Assembly (NCBI GenBank): GCA_964023205.1
Contig: OZ026833.1
Span: 41,447,137 to 41,511,136, forward strand
Length of the DNA stretch: 64,000 bases
DNA from: Lutraria lutraria
Lineage: Eukaryota > Mollusca > Bivalvia > Venerida > Mactridae
Direction: 5' to 3'
The notes below the pieces were generated by a model. The model was not told the origin of the DNA and searched no databases. It was given only the letters and a program-made list of their open reading frames with translations. Position 1 is the first letter of the stretch, and every line of letters starts with the position of its first letter. Positions 34,761-46,600 of this stretch are shown here, piece after piece. The translations under genes were made by a program, and so were the position numbers.

Positions 34761-37700
34761 TTCATTATTGTATATGTAGGCAATACACATTTTGGCATGG
34801 TTCATACAAGAAGAACTTTTGATGATATGATGCATAATAGTACATATTTTTTACTGTTAAACAGAGACTGAGATTATCTTTAAGTCTGTGATATTATTGA
34901 TCAAAACACAAGTGATTTGATAATCTGTGATCACAACCGTAAACCGCAGGTAAGGTCGTGCTGCTATGTTCGGTTTTTATCAGAAAGGAAATTGCCAAGA
35001 TAGTTATTTGCTCGATTTTTATATAATCCGTTTTAATAAGGAAGAAAACAAATATATCTATATATTTATGTGACTTTTAACTAAATCCTAGACTATTTAC
35101 TCATACAATAAGAAAGATACGGCGAGTAAAATGCGAAGTTAGTACTAAAAATAGATAGTTTGCTGTTTATCGACTATTTACAGTCTAAAAACATAAGAGA
35201 GCGTATATCATAAACCGCAATGTTTACTGCGTACTCTGACCAAATGATTTTGCTATAGTCCGTCTTATACTTGTAAACAAACATAGGTGAATAACTTTGG
35301 TCCAGCTTCGGGTAGACTAAGGTCCTGCTCGGGGTATACATAGCGGGTGTGCTGATATAGTGTGGTAATTTGTGTTTGTTCTTGCAATAGGATTGAATCT
35401 AGTCTACTGTTGATTGTATGTGATAATGTAAACATAATACTAAGTCAATATGTGACACAATACTTTGTGATGCTATTCCTTGTGATATTTTCTGTGATAA
35501 TTGTCACCAAATATTATCATTCGCCATCTATGTCATGCCACCAACACTTATGGACCGGCTTGCCCTTCTTGTGTTATCCATGCAGTTGGTGTGTATGTCA
35601 TGGTGATTATATTCCGGTTGTGTTTAGTTATGTTTTACTATAAGTTGTTATATTTACCATGAATGTACATTATGCTAAAATTGATCTTATCTTAAGCTAT
35701 GACAAAAAACTCAAGGATTATAACTTGAAATTTCGTCATCATTGTATCACAACGATGATGAATATTATATTGCTAAAACTCTGATTAAATACACATCAAG
35801 CACCTGTTTCAAAAGTCAAAATAGTTTTATCCACTTATATCATTTACATGCATGACAAAATATGGAGACAAACGAGAATATTGTCCAATATCAAGATCAG
35901 TGTTCATAACGAACGAATGAATTTAATTTTTCTTTATCTATTTAAAGTAGATATATGCGGTGTTTACGATCTTGGAGATGCATCATTTATGTTAAATTAC
36001 ATTAATTGCCACTTAATAAATTATCATTCAAGCATGTGAAAGATATATATACAGATTACCGTAACTATCCTTATATTCATACTTTGACTATTCTGAATAA
36101 ATATTAGTTTTTCGGTTACGGGACCCAAACATTTAACAGTGAGAGGTAGGTACAAAGTAAATATTATATGCTTGCACTAAACACCGAAACCGTTAATAGT
36201 ATACGTGAATAAAATACTACCATGTCTCTTTTAAGGTCTTAAATATCCGAGGGTGACCCTATTTATCTCCTTTGAAGTGATTTATTAAAACCAACTGGCT
36301 TCGATTTTGCATCACTAATCACATCAAAAGTCTACCTTATTTTGATTATATGATTTTTAAGAACGTTAACGTATTGTCCACAAAAACAAAGGGTGTACTT
36401 AATTCCGAAGAATTTCTAGATAAACTCAAACCCATACGAACTTACTGAAGAAGTGTGTTGCTATCAGTTTATATGGAAAGTTTTAAAAGTATTCACTTTT
36501 CCCAGAGATAGGATTATGTTTTAAATGGTTTTATCTCTGGTTTTACCTGGACGATTCGGCCACCATTTGCTAAACATTTGATTATTAATAGACAGAGACA
36601 AGCACGTGTCTTATTATCACATGTATATAACATTACTAGACAAGTAAGAATACAAGTGTATAAAATTTCTTACATATGTTCATTCAATTATTCGATGATT
36701 ATTATGTATGATTTTGCGTTCCTCAAATATATACGAGCGTCCCCTCTTATAGGAGCGTCCCCTCGCAAATTGCATATTGAGTTTGTTCTTTATTTGATAA
36801 TAATGTTTTGTAGAGATGAGTATGGACGTTTATTTTGTATATCTATGTACTATGCGCACGTCTTGATAAAGTTCTGTTCTGTTCATAAGTCTAGCGATTT
36901 TTTATTATTGAATCGTGTTACTGCATAACAATATTTTATTTACAAGTATACTTGTTTAATTAACATCTAACGTTATCATCTACATTTAACAGAAACGTGA
37001 GTAAACAGAAACAAATATCAAATAACGCAGATTTATAGTTTGAAAGTTAAGTTTGATTTTCCAGTTATGAATCAACCACACGCATCATTTTGTGTTACAC
37101 TAATTAATGTATCATCGAAAATACTTGTGAATATTCTAAAACATATCATATTAGTACATGTGATATCACATTTTCATAAGATCTTCTATAAAATATGTGA
37201 ACGAATTTAAGAAGCATTATATCGCATATTATTTAAACAGTACAAACATTTCTTCAGAACTTAAACGAACAATGCAACAATATAACTCATTGCGACGCTC
37301 TAATATGAACAACAGCAAATGTATTTAGGATTATAAATAACGCAAAAGTAGTTTGTGTTTGACTCAGCTGTAAGTCCTGCACGAATACCGTTCGACGCTA
37401 CGTGTGGTGTAGATTCAGTTTGAGGAAGCGCCGTCAGTTCCTAGTACAATATTAAAAGTTCATCAAGTTCCTATCAAATAATACCCACTCAGTATCTCGC
37501 TTTAACAACCTTGTCATCTCGCTTCTTATGTATGTATTTGGCGCCGTACAATTTGTTCATTTCACGTTCTTTCGTTGGTTCAGTTGATATCATTTAGCAG
37601 TTCGTTTCCTGTACTTCTTCTGATGCACACGTCTCTCATTCTTCGAATTCTCTTAAAAAATGTTTTTATGTCTTTTCCTTAAGGCATTTGCATTTTGACA

Positions 37701-38337
37701 TACATGAGACACATTTGCTGATATTAAGATAACTTAGGGTGCACCATTACCTGTGATAAAAACCTACGAAAAGGAGTTTTTTGTGAAGCAAGATACGAAC
37801 CAAACACCTGAGTTTAAACATCCTATACTTATTAATGAATAAGATATTTGAATTAACACTACCCTACGTCAGGCTAGGAATATGTAGACTAAAATACTGT
37901 TGTTTAACACAAAATTGACTAACCCTCTGTGCATATTATTTCAATGTAAACTCAAAGCTTAAAATGGCTTAACTTTTACAGTTCATCACCAAATGAATTA
38001 AAGTATTAACATTGGCGGTACAATGATCTTATAAATAATGACAAGTACTACATGTACAATGGAAAGCATGTATACTTAAGCAATTACATATACAATTGAT
38101 ACTAATAATATGAATGAATGAAATTATCCTAAATATATACTATCATGTTGTAATGAGTAAAATAGTCATAAAGTTCTACAAATAACATGAGTTTTCAGTT
38201 TAAGAATAGAAAACGAAAAATTATCTTTCTTGTGTTAAGAAGGAATCCCTTGATATAGTGGCAAAATGAATGAAAAATGCAAGTTTAATTAATTTTGTAT
38301 TACTAAATATAGGATGTGACGTATAAAAGACAATGAC
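34761..38337. other. non-coding remains of copy E intron
   Basis: No gene is recognised. 35640-36500 matches intron 1 of B (51060-51200 and 53400-54300), for example GAATATTGTCCAATATCA at 35877 and 53460. The B element 51226-53390 is absent here. The rest is AT-rich and unassigned. Confidence 0.5.
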
Positions 38338-38341
38338 TTAA

Positions 38342-39248
38342 TGTATCTGGCTTGGATGTCAGGTCTAATAAAGTTTCACCAATTTATAGATTTAAAAACC
38401 AAACCATAAGTATATACTAAAATAAACCAACAGTATAAAGTGCATTGCAAGTAATTTGAAACAAATATTACATTTGATTGGTCTTCTATAAATCAATATC
38501 GCACGTAATTTACACATTTTTGAACAACGATAACTACTCTGTATAAAGGAATATATTACAACAAGTAGCCTAAAATGACTATAAATGTATAAAGCAGGGA
38601 ACCGTATCACATTTTTTTGATAACGTCTTGCGTTCGTTAGATATTTGACTGTAAAGAAATTTCGTACCCAGAACCCCGCTGTTTATTACGTAATACTTCA
38701 TAGATAAAAATGAAAACAAGTATCAAAATTCCGAGGCAAGGTTCCCTAAACTAACATTTCCGCTACAAAATACCGAAAACCGCTTTGAAATCCATCATCA
38801 AATAAGTCGGCAATGTTAATTCGAAAATGACACCTACTGTATTTTTTAAGCTGAGCAATTAACAATTAAAGTGTCGGATCATTATCGTCTCATGAAATCA
38901 ACGAATTTGACGCACCCCATTCAATTTTGATAGCCAACCAAACACGCTTATGATTACGATTCAATGACTGAAACCACGCCCAGTTTTGATGTCTAGTAAC
39001 ATATTTTATAACAATTTTTTGTCATTACTGAATTAATAGTATCATATCGTACCAACACTATGCACATCACGTAGAGATGTTTAACGCTGATAAGGAAAAG
39101 TCGATAAAGGGGTGCAGTATTTATCGCAATAAAACACCATTTTGAGCGTTCGGTTAGCATTCTTTGCTGCTTGGTATTAAAGTATGATATTTTAATCTTT
39201 GTAAAGATATTTTACGTTATTTTAGCGATTTTAACCAAGCCAGATACA
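38342..39248. mobile_element. TTAA-flanked MITE, copy in E
   Basis: Starts TGTATCTGGCTTGG and ends CCAAGCCAGATACA, a perfect 14-bp inverted repeat, between TTAA at 38338-38341 and 39249-39252. The interior matches 17968-18794 and 49570-50363. It carries an extra ~100-bp stretch (CCGAGGCAAGGTTCCC onward, about 38730-38830) that A and B lack. It lies at a different place in intron 1 from the A/B insertion, so it is an independent transposition. Confidence 0.8.
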
Positions 39249-39252
39249 TTAA

Positions 39253-40139
39253 CTTATCGTTAACCACACGATAACATGTCTGGTTTGTAACGTATCTGGT
39301 TGCAATAAATATTTTTTTTATAAAACATCGTTTATACAGCGTCATGCCTGAATGTTTGCATACACATATAAACGTTTACTAATCATTTGCAAATCGTGAT
39401 ATCTTCAATTAACATCTTTGGTTTTGTCAATTGTAACACTACAGACGAGACTGAAAATAGTCTTTTGCTATCGTAATTTTTTTTATCTAAACCGAAATAT
39501 GTTTATGTTTATTGAATAAGTGTATAAGTTAGATGTTTTATTATCACTGTAAGGAAAATTAACTGTTATATTGAAAGTAAAGCAAGGGCACTGAATACCG
39601 TAACGTATATTGTCACGATTTTGCGACAATATTAGAAATATCTATTTCCTTTGGAAAACGTATAGTTACGAAATTAGATGTTTTCAATCGCTTGGCATAT
39701 TAAACAAACAGAACACATAACATTTACAATAATATTTTATGCAGTAATAAATACAAAATTAAAAAAAAACACGTTTTTGGCTACAGCGTAAATAGTACAA
39801 TTTACGACATTTTATTGCAATGTTTCCATACTTACCGTGATATTATAACTTAATGTTTTATTTTAGGTGACAACAATATGTTAACGATCTCAGAAAAGTC
39901 ATAATCTGTTGTTATGATACCACTAGCATGAAACTACTTGCAGGCGACATACTTTTTGCCTAATTGACAACTCTTACGTAGAATTAGTGTAAAGCTCACC
40001 ATACCCCATACTAATCGCGTGTGATTTTGGTCTACGACCCTTACCGCATTTCATCAAATGAATTAAATGCAGAGCAATACAATTTTACATTTAAAATTAC
40101 ATTGAAATGTCTTAGAATACATGTAACAATTATTCACCC
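39253..40139. other. unassigned AT-rich stretch
   Basis: No gene or repeat end is recognised. Confidence 0.4.
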
Positions 40140-40153
40140 TTTCTTTTCAATTC

Positions 40154-40252
40154 AATGTTAGTTTAGGGAACCTTGCCTCGGAATTTTGATACTTGTTTTC
40201 ATTTTTATCTATGAAGTATTACGTAATAAACAGCGGGGTTCTGGGTACGAAA
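40154..40252 (-). repeat. 99-bp inverted copy of part of the neighbouring TTAA MITE, with 14-bp target duplication
   Basis: The reverse complement of this block is identical to 38660-38758. It is flanked on both sides by TTTCTTTTCAATTC (40140-40153 and 40253-40266). Including microhomology at one end the match is 106 bp. It begins and ends inside the MITE and so lacks the MITE's own termini. Confidence 0.9.
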
Positions 40253-40269
40253 TTTCTTTTCAATTCTAC

Positions 40270-41172
40270 AAATATCGGTGCTTAAACACAGTAGAAGTTT
40301 CTTTCTTGTTCCGTATTTGTGTAACACCTATCTGGAGGGGTTGGGGATGGCTTGTTGAGGTAAGAGATGAAGTTGTGAAAACTCGCCAAGAAGAATTTTT
40401 AAATTTTCCTATATAAGCCTATATGAATTAAGTGACCCCTTGGGCGGGGCCAATTTTGACCCTAAGGCAATAATTTGGACAAACTTGGTAGAGGTCCACT
40501 AGATAATTCTACACATCAAATATCTAAACTCTAGGCATTGTCGTTTCTGACAAGAAGATTTTAAAAAAAATCCCAATATAAGTCTATGTAAAATCAAGTG
40601 ACCAATTTTGACCCTAGGGCTATAATTTGAACAAACTTGGTAGAGGTCCACTAGACAATGCTACACACCAAATATCTTAGTTCTAGGCATTGTAGTTTCT
40701 GACATGAAGGTTTTTAAAATTTCCCTATATAAGTCTATATAAAAACAAGTGAACAAGAAGAATTTTTAAATTTTCCTATATAAGCCTGTATGAATTAAGT
40801 GACCCATGGGGCGGGGCCAATTTTGACCATAGGGCAATAATTTGAACAAATTTGGTAGAGGTTCAATAGACAATGCTACACACCAAATATCTAAGCTCTA
40901 GGCCCAGTGGTTTTGGACAAGAAGATTTTTTATTTTTCCTATTGGTTGCCATGGCAACCAGAGTTTTTAATGAAATTAATTTTTTAACAACTTTAGTAGA
41001 GCTTCAAGAAAGGAACATCCATGTAAAGTTTCGTTGAAATGAGGGAGATGTTGTTTAAAGCATTTATTGACGCACGGACGCACACGCACGCACGCACGCG
41101 CACGCACACACAGACGACGGACATCACGCGATCACAATAGCTCACCATGAGCACTTCGGCTCTGGTGAGCTA
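40270..41172 (-). repeat. hairpin-headed bivalve-type repeat with tandem units
   Basis: The head, read on the minus strand, is TAGCTCACCAGAGCC...GGTGAGCTA (arms 41138-41146 and 41164-41172), followed by GTGATCGCGTGATGTCC and a (GTGCGTGC)-like tract. Three units then follow, near 40428, 40594 and 40797, containing GGGCAATAATTTG(A/G)ACAAA, GGTAGAGGTCCACTAGA and ACACACCAAATATCTAA. The left end is approximate. Confidence 0.7.
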
Positions 41173-41246
41173 AAAATGGTGCCAAGATAATAAAATAGCA
41201 TAACTATATCGTTCACAAAGTATACATCCATATAAATTCAACTTAC

Positions 41247-41740
41247 CTCATTTTATGTTTTTCCTGTAGCCAGATTTTTAATTTAGGTATCCACTCAATT
41301 TTCGTAATAAGCGTCAATATGATGCTTTGTAATTTCTTGTTTTCAATTTGAAAATGATAAATAATTCACGAGTGAGTGATTAATATGTAAACAAGAGAAG
41401 ACACGCAGACACGTGCAGTACGTAGCGTACCAGAATAAAGTAATATACTCATAGTTTACCGTGTTTAAAACCGTCCGTTAGTTCTGTAAATATACTGATT
41501 TAATGTTGCATCGAGTTCAAATCATTTTCACGAAAATTTATGTGTTTTTAATGGATTACTCTATGAGTGTCAGGCAATACAGGATTGCATTTCAAAAATA
41601 CTTTTTACTTTTTCTGTTACAGCAATTCGATATAAGCCTACGATTGGGTTGTTTCCCTTAAGTGAAATTATGTCACGATTGGATTGCTTCACTTTATTTA
41701 AATCATGCCATTTATTAATCTAATATATGTTGTTCAACGG
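41247..41740 (-). promoter_or_regulatory. orphan first exon and promoter region of copy E
   Basis: ATGAG with donor GTAAGT at 41241-41251, preceded by a 5' flank that aligns with those of B (55236-55690) and D (60898-61330): CATCATATTGACG, AGTCACTC and TTTATTCTGGTACG-like blocks, and AGTGAAGCAATCC-like blocks near 41670. The downstream exons of E are mostly gone. Whether this promoter is active cannot be told from sequence. Confidence 0.6.
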
Positions 41741-41782
41741 GCAATTCGACAGCTATGGTAATTTCAGAGCCACCCTAGACAG

Positions 41783-42022
<240 letters not shown>

Positions 42023-42390
42023 GAAAGTTCTGGACATCTATATCCCTACTATTTTCGAAAAGTTTTTATTGGTTCTCTATCGAGATCGGTATCTCGCCCC
42101 TTTTCTTGTGATTTTTTAGACACATTCTTAGCTCGGTAGTTGGGATTTGGACACTGTCATGCCATTGAATGTGTATTAACATAAACAGTGTTCATTAATT
42201 GCTGACGAAAGGTATAGATGCAACATTTTGAGTTGTAAGCTAGTGGATCTGTCATACTAAGTAAGAAAAATATTCTTGTGTTTATGTTAAACATCTGGAG
42301 ATACCGTATGTAAAAACTGGGATTTTACCTCATACTTACAATATTTTAAGGGTTTTACGTTGGAATATTTGAGTAGAAATAAATTTTAAA

Positions 42391-42425
42391 CACGAGGGCC
42401 ATGATGGCCCTATATCGCTCATCAG
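42391..42425. repeat. short palindromic repeat head
   Basis: ACGAGGGCCATGATGGCCCT is an inverted repeat followed by ATATCGCTCATC, a wording seen at the head of dispersed molluscan repeats. Only a fragment is present. Confidence 0.3.
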
Positions 42426-42503
42426 AAAGACAGACCGTGAGAGAAAACTACATATTAGTGGTGTCGTATATACATAAATAAGGCAAATATATTTTAATAC
42501 TTA

Positions 42504-42872
42504 AGGTGGGTCGCGGGTTTCATCCCGAAAATTTGTCACTTTTTAGTAGTCAACCAACAATAAAGATTTTTTGCATGAATATCCTTCAAGGTATTGGCTA
42601 ATGCAGAAATGATGTATTCAGATGATATTTCCATTGAAACCGTTAAAAAAAAAACGCCACCTAGCGGAGCGATATTTTTTTCGTTGATTTTCGCGTTATT
42701 TCATGTACTGCTCCCATAATTTTGTATATTAAGCATTTAACATAACTGCAAGGTTGAATCATTTACAAATCCGAAACTGTCAATATGACTGCATTTTGTC
42801 GTCATTAAATCATGAACGATTTTGATCGAAATCTGGTGGCAATATTTTCGGGAGGAAACCCGCGACTCACCT
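42504..42872. mobile_element. 369-bp MITE with TA target duplication
   Basis: Left end AGGTGGGTCGCGGGTTTC and right end in reverse AGGTGAGTCGCGGGTTTC, both followed by (A/C)TCCCGAAAAT. TA lies on each side (42502-42503 and 42873-42874). About 30 bp of inverted repeat, no coding capacity. TA targets suggest a Tc1-mariner-like MITE, but the terminal bases are unusual for that group. Confidence 0.8.
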
Positions 42873-42989
42873 TATCTAAAACCTCTTATTGATAAAGAAG
42901 ATTCAATAAAATAGCATGTTTTCCTTACCGGGCTGTCTGACATGTTTCGTTTCGTTTCGTTTCGTGTAACAATTACCTTTCAGAAAGAT

Positions 42990-43150
42990 CTTCCAATACA
43001 GTGACTACAAAGCCAGCCAACAACAGTCCACCCTGTGAATAAAGGCCAATCTTTTAAAAACTGTCATTGCTGATTTAAAACAAAAATGACCTTCGATTTG
43101 TCTTTCCCATGGCTGACCTTCGTTTCTAGGTTGGGCTGTGTATATTTTGA
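42990..43150 (+). repeat. dispersed pogo-like repeat (copy 3), 3' of gene B
   Basis: CACCCTGTGAATAAAGGCCA, AACAAAAATGACCTTCG and TTTGTCTTTCCCATGGCTGA match 24930-25150 in order. Confidence 0.45.
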
Positions 43151-43614
43151 CCTATGACCAAAAAATCAACAATATTAAAATTAAGATTTATTGAAATTTA
43201 TGGACAATTAGCGAGCGATATTTTAAGACTATTTGCTTTACCAACTGATCTGATCTGATTACATAATATCACAGCCAATGTATTAATACAAATACTATAT
43301 ATACCATACTTCTACATTCCTCCTAAAAAATGAATATTACATGAAACGGAAACATTTTTATGGCGGCTGTGGAAAACCGAGTACGTTGGTTCGCATCAAA
43401 ATTCAGTGTGTCACAGCTTAGTGGCGCTGAACAAAGTTCAAGTTACCAAACGTTTATAAGCGATTATTAGTGATATAATGAATGCGTTAAACAGAAAAGC
43501 ACAAGTTAATTTCTGTTCAAACAGATTTATGTTTCATAACACAGTGTATATTGTTATAATATGCTTATACGACGTAAATGTTATAAAAAATCACCATCAG
43601 TGTGAATATGGAGT

Positions 43615-46600
43615 CTACATGCTTGTCAGATAATAAGCAGACGACCTATGTCTCTGTTTATTAGCCTTTAGTTTTTGTGTTGTCAATGCAATCAAAAACA
43701 GAAGTGTAGAAAAAGCTGTTATTCCAGCAGCGGCATAAAATGGTACCGTGTAAGATCCAGACTGGTCTCTGATATATCCTGAAATATAGAATAAATATTA
43801 CATGCTATTGACACACAAAACAGTATACAACCAATAATTATAATCATGTCTATGACAGAACTCGAAATACAACACATGTTGTCAATTAGAATAGGCACGT
43901 GTGTCCGTATAGAGAAAATAAATCGAAATACCACATGCACAAGATAACCTTCAGCACAAATGCAGGCAACGAAAATTGTACCCTTAACACAGTGAAAATT
44001 TAATGTAACAAACAATAGTACGTTGTTTAAATATGAAATAATTCTAAGATATATGAATATGCATGAAGATAAATATGTTCGTTTTGTGAACACATACCGC
44101 TAACAGGTCCAGCAATCGCGTTCCCAATACCATTTGCTGAGAAGAGTATACCAATAGCAGTAGGAAGATTCTTGACTCCAACTAAATTCGTCGAGATCAC
44201 ACTGAACATTGTAATGAACATTCCAAGAGGTATTCCAGCGACAGTTAAGACTCCAATAGTAAAGCCTCTAGATGAAGACAACGAAAATCCAATTAAAACT
44301 AGTGTAGATACAAGCGACGCAAAGAAAGGACAGAACAGTGTTGGAATATACTTAGATTGCATCATGGCCCCCGGAATAAGACGTCCAAATAGATTAACAA
44401 TGTTCATAAGGAGCAGGCCGAATGTAACATCGTTTAAGGAAAGACCTTTCTCATCAAATACGTCAGTAACAAAAATCAATGCGATGCCAATTGCAGGAAA
44501 TGCAAGTACACAACCAACGGTAAAAATCACAAAACTTTTATTTCGTAAAATGTATTTTATACTCTGGAGAAATGTCAATGGTCCTTCAGTTTCATCAGCG
44601 TTTACTGTCGTTGCTTTGTCTCCTTGGTGAACTCTTATCTTTCTGGTTTTAGAATCACCTTGCAGCACTGGAAAGTGTTTAATATAAAATATGTCATTGT
44701 CTGTATTTTTAGGAACATCTTTGTCTTTTTCAATTGTTATCTTGTCACCACTTGTTATGACTCTGGCACGTATGTATTGTTGGTACACCCGCAAACGTTT
44801 AGAATTCATGTTTCCAATCTGAGTCTCTTCCTTTACTACTGGCCGTTTCCAAAGTAAACACCCAGGAATACAATTCATTGTCAAACCTCCAATGATCAAT
44901 AATGCACCGCGGAAACCGTACAGATTACTGAAAATAGTTCACAGATCCTATTCGATTAACATTTCGACTCTTATCAAACATGTGTCCAGTTTAGATAAAA
45001 TTACATATGAATTACTGAGGGTACAAATACGTATGAATAAAAAGAATGTCATTTTTTTAGTAGTTTCCTGACCATCTTACTTCAAGAAGGATTACAAAAA
45101 AACCTCATCGGAACGGTAACAAGAAACATATTATATATAGTAACTATTGTACTATTGACGTATTTCTGGTTTGGACTAAAACTATGTAATTGTACCTTAA
45201 AAAGGCAAGTATATATGGGTACATCATACCACCAAGGGCGACTCCTGACGCATGTAATGACAGCATTAGCAGTTTTCTTTTACCTTCGAAATGTTGACCG
45301 ATGGCAATAGCTGAACAAATGTATAAACATCCTATTCCAAATGCTGCAATGATATGATTAATACATTGACATCCAATCAGTAATATCCAAGCTTCATGAT
45401 CATAATGCCCTCATGTATTTACGATCGAATGTTAAGTTTTGAGAACATTGTAACTATGATGCACATATCAAAGCTCCGAATAACAAATACTGAATAACAG
45501 GATCTAGCAACAACAGTGTTTTTATTATCATTTCCAACAGAATCATGAGTTTTCATAATGTTACTGTAAATGATATGTATTCATATTTTACGTGCTTGTA
45601 CACTTAGGTCTACCAGGTAGATTCTTTTTTACATCTCTGTTTGAAAATTAAGTTATTCAGAATTTAGTTATTAATGGTATCAAGGACTTATATACATACG
45701 TGGATTCGCAACTTCCGTATTAACAGTTTAAAGTAATCAAATCCCGCGATAATAAGACGTGAATCAACGGGAATACAAGCTATTGTTTACAAAAGCGAAA
45801 ATACGAAAATATCCGTGATAATCCGAATGATACTAACAGCGAAAATATCCGTGGTATTCCGAATGTTTAATCTCGGAGACGAAAGGATTATAATGGATGT
45901 CCGTCATCTTGGAATTTAAAATGTTCGACTGATGCCTTTTTCAATGCTTATACTTAGACTTTGTGGATTATAAATGTATCTCAATATCTTTAAGGAATTT
46001 GTTGCATCCTTTACCAATTTCCCATGCCCAATTGCCAGAGTTTTTTTTAGTATAATCAAATTTGTAAACACCCAGTTACAGCTGTCGGACATTGCCGAGT
46101 ATATAGCAATGCATTGTGGGATCGCCGAACGATATCGTTCGAGCTATTTTTAGCAGTTGCGAATCCATGTATGTATATAAGTCCTTGATGGTATGCTTGA
46201 AACATTTTAATAATAAAAAAACCCCGACAAAGTCTAGACATTCTGATAAAAACCCCAAGTTGCTCTTTCAAGCCGTGTGTGAAAATTAAAGCTTGGAAAA
46301 TGTATAGCACCCGAAAAAATATAGAAAAATTATCTTTGGACCATTTCATGTGCAATCTGTAGGATCTATAAATATTTGATAACCGTATATTTTCGGAATA
46401 ACATTCAAATAACAAATGTAAATCTATGTAATTATGTACAAACAATTCATTTAGAAAACACCAATGATTGTGCATATGCTGGCAAAAAAAGAACAGGTAA
46501 TGATTAAAACAAAGCCATATTAAAAGTGGACAAGCGTTTATACTTAAAATCGAGGTAATTAAGTATTGCTTACCATGTATTATTCCATAACAGATTGTCA

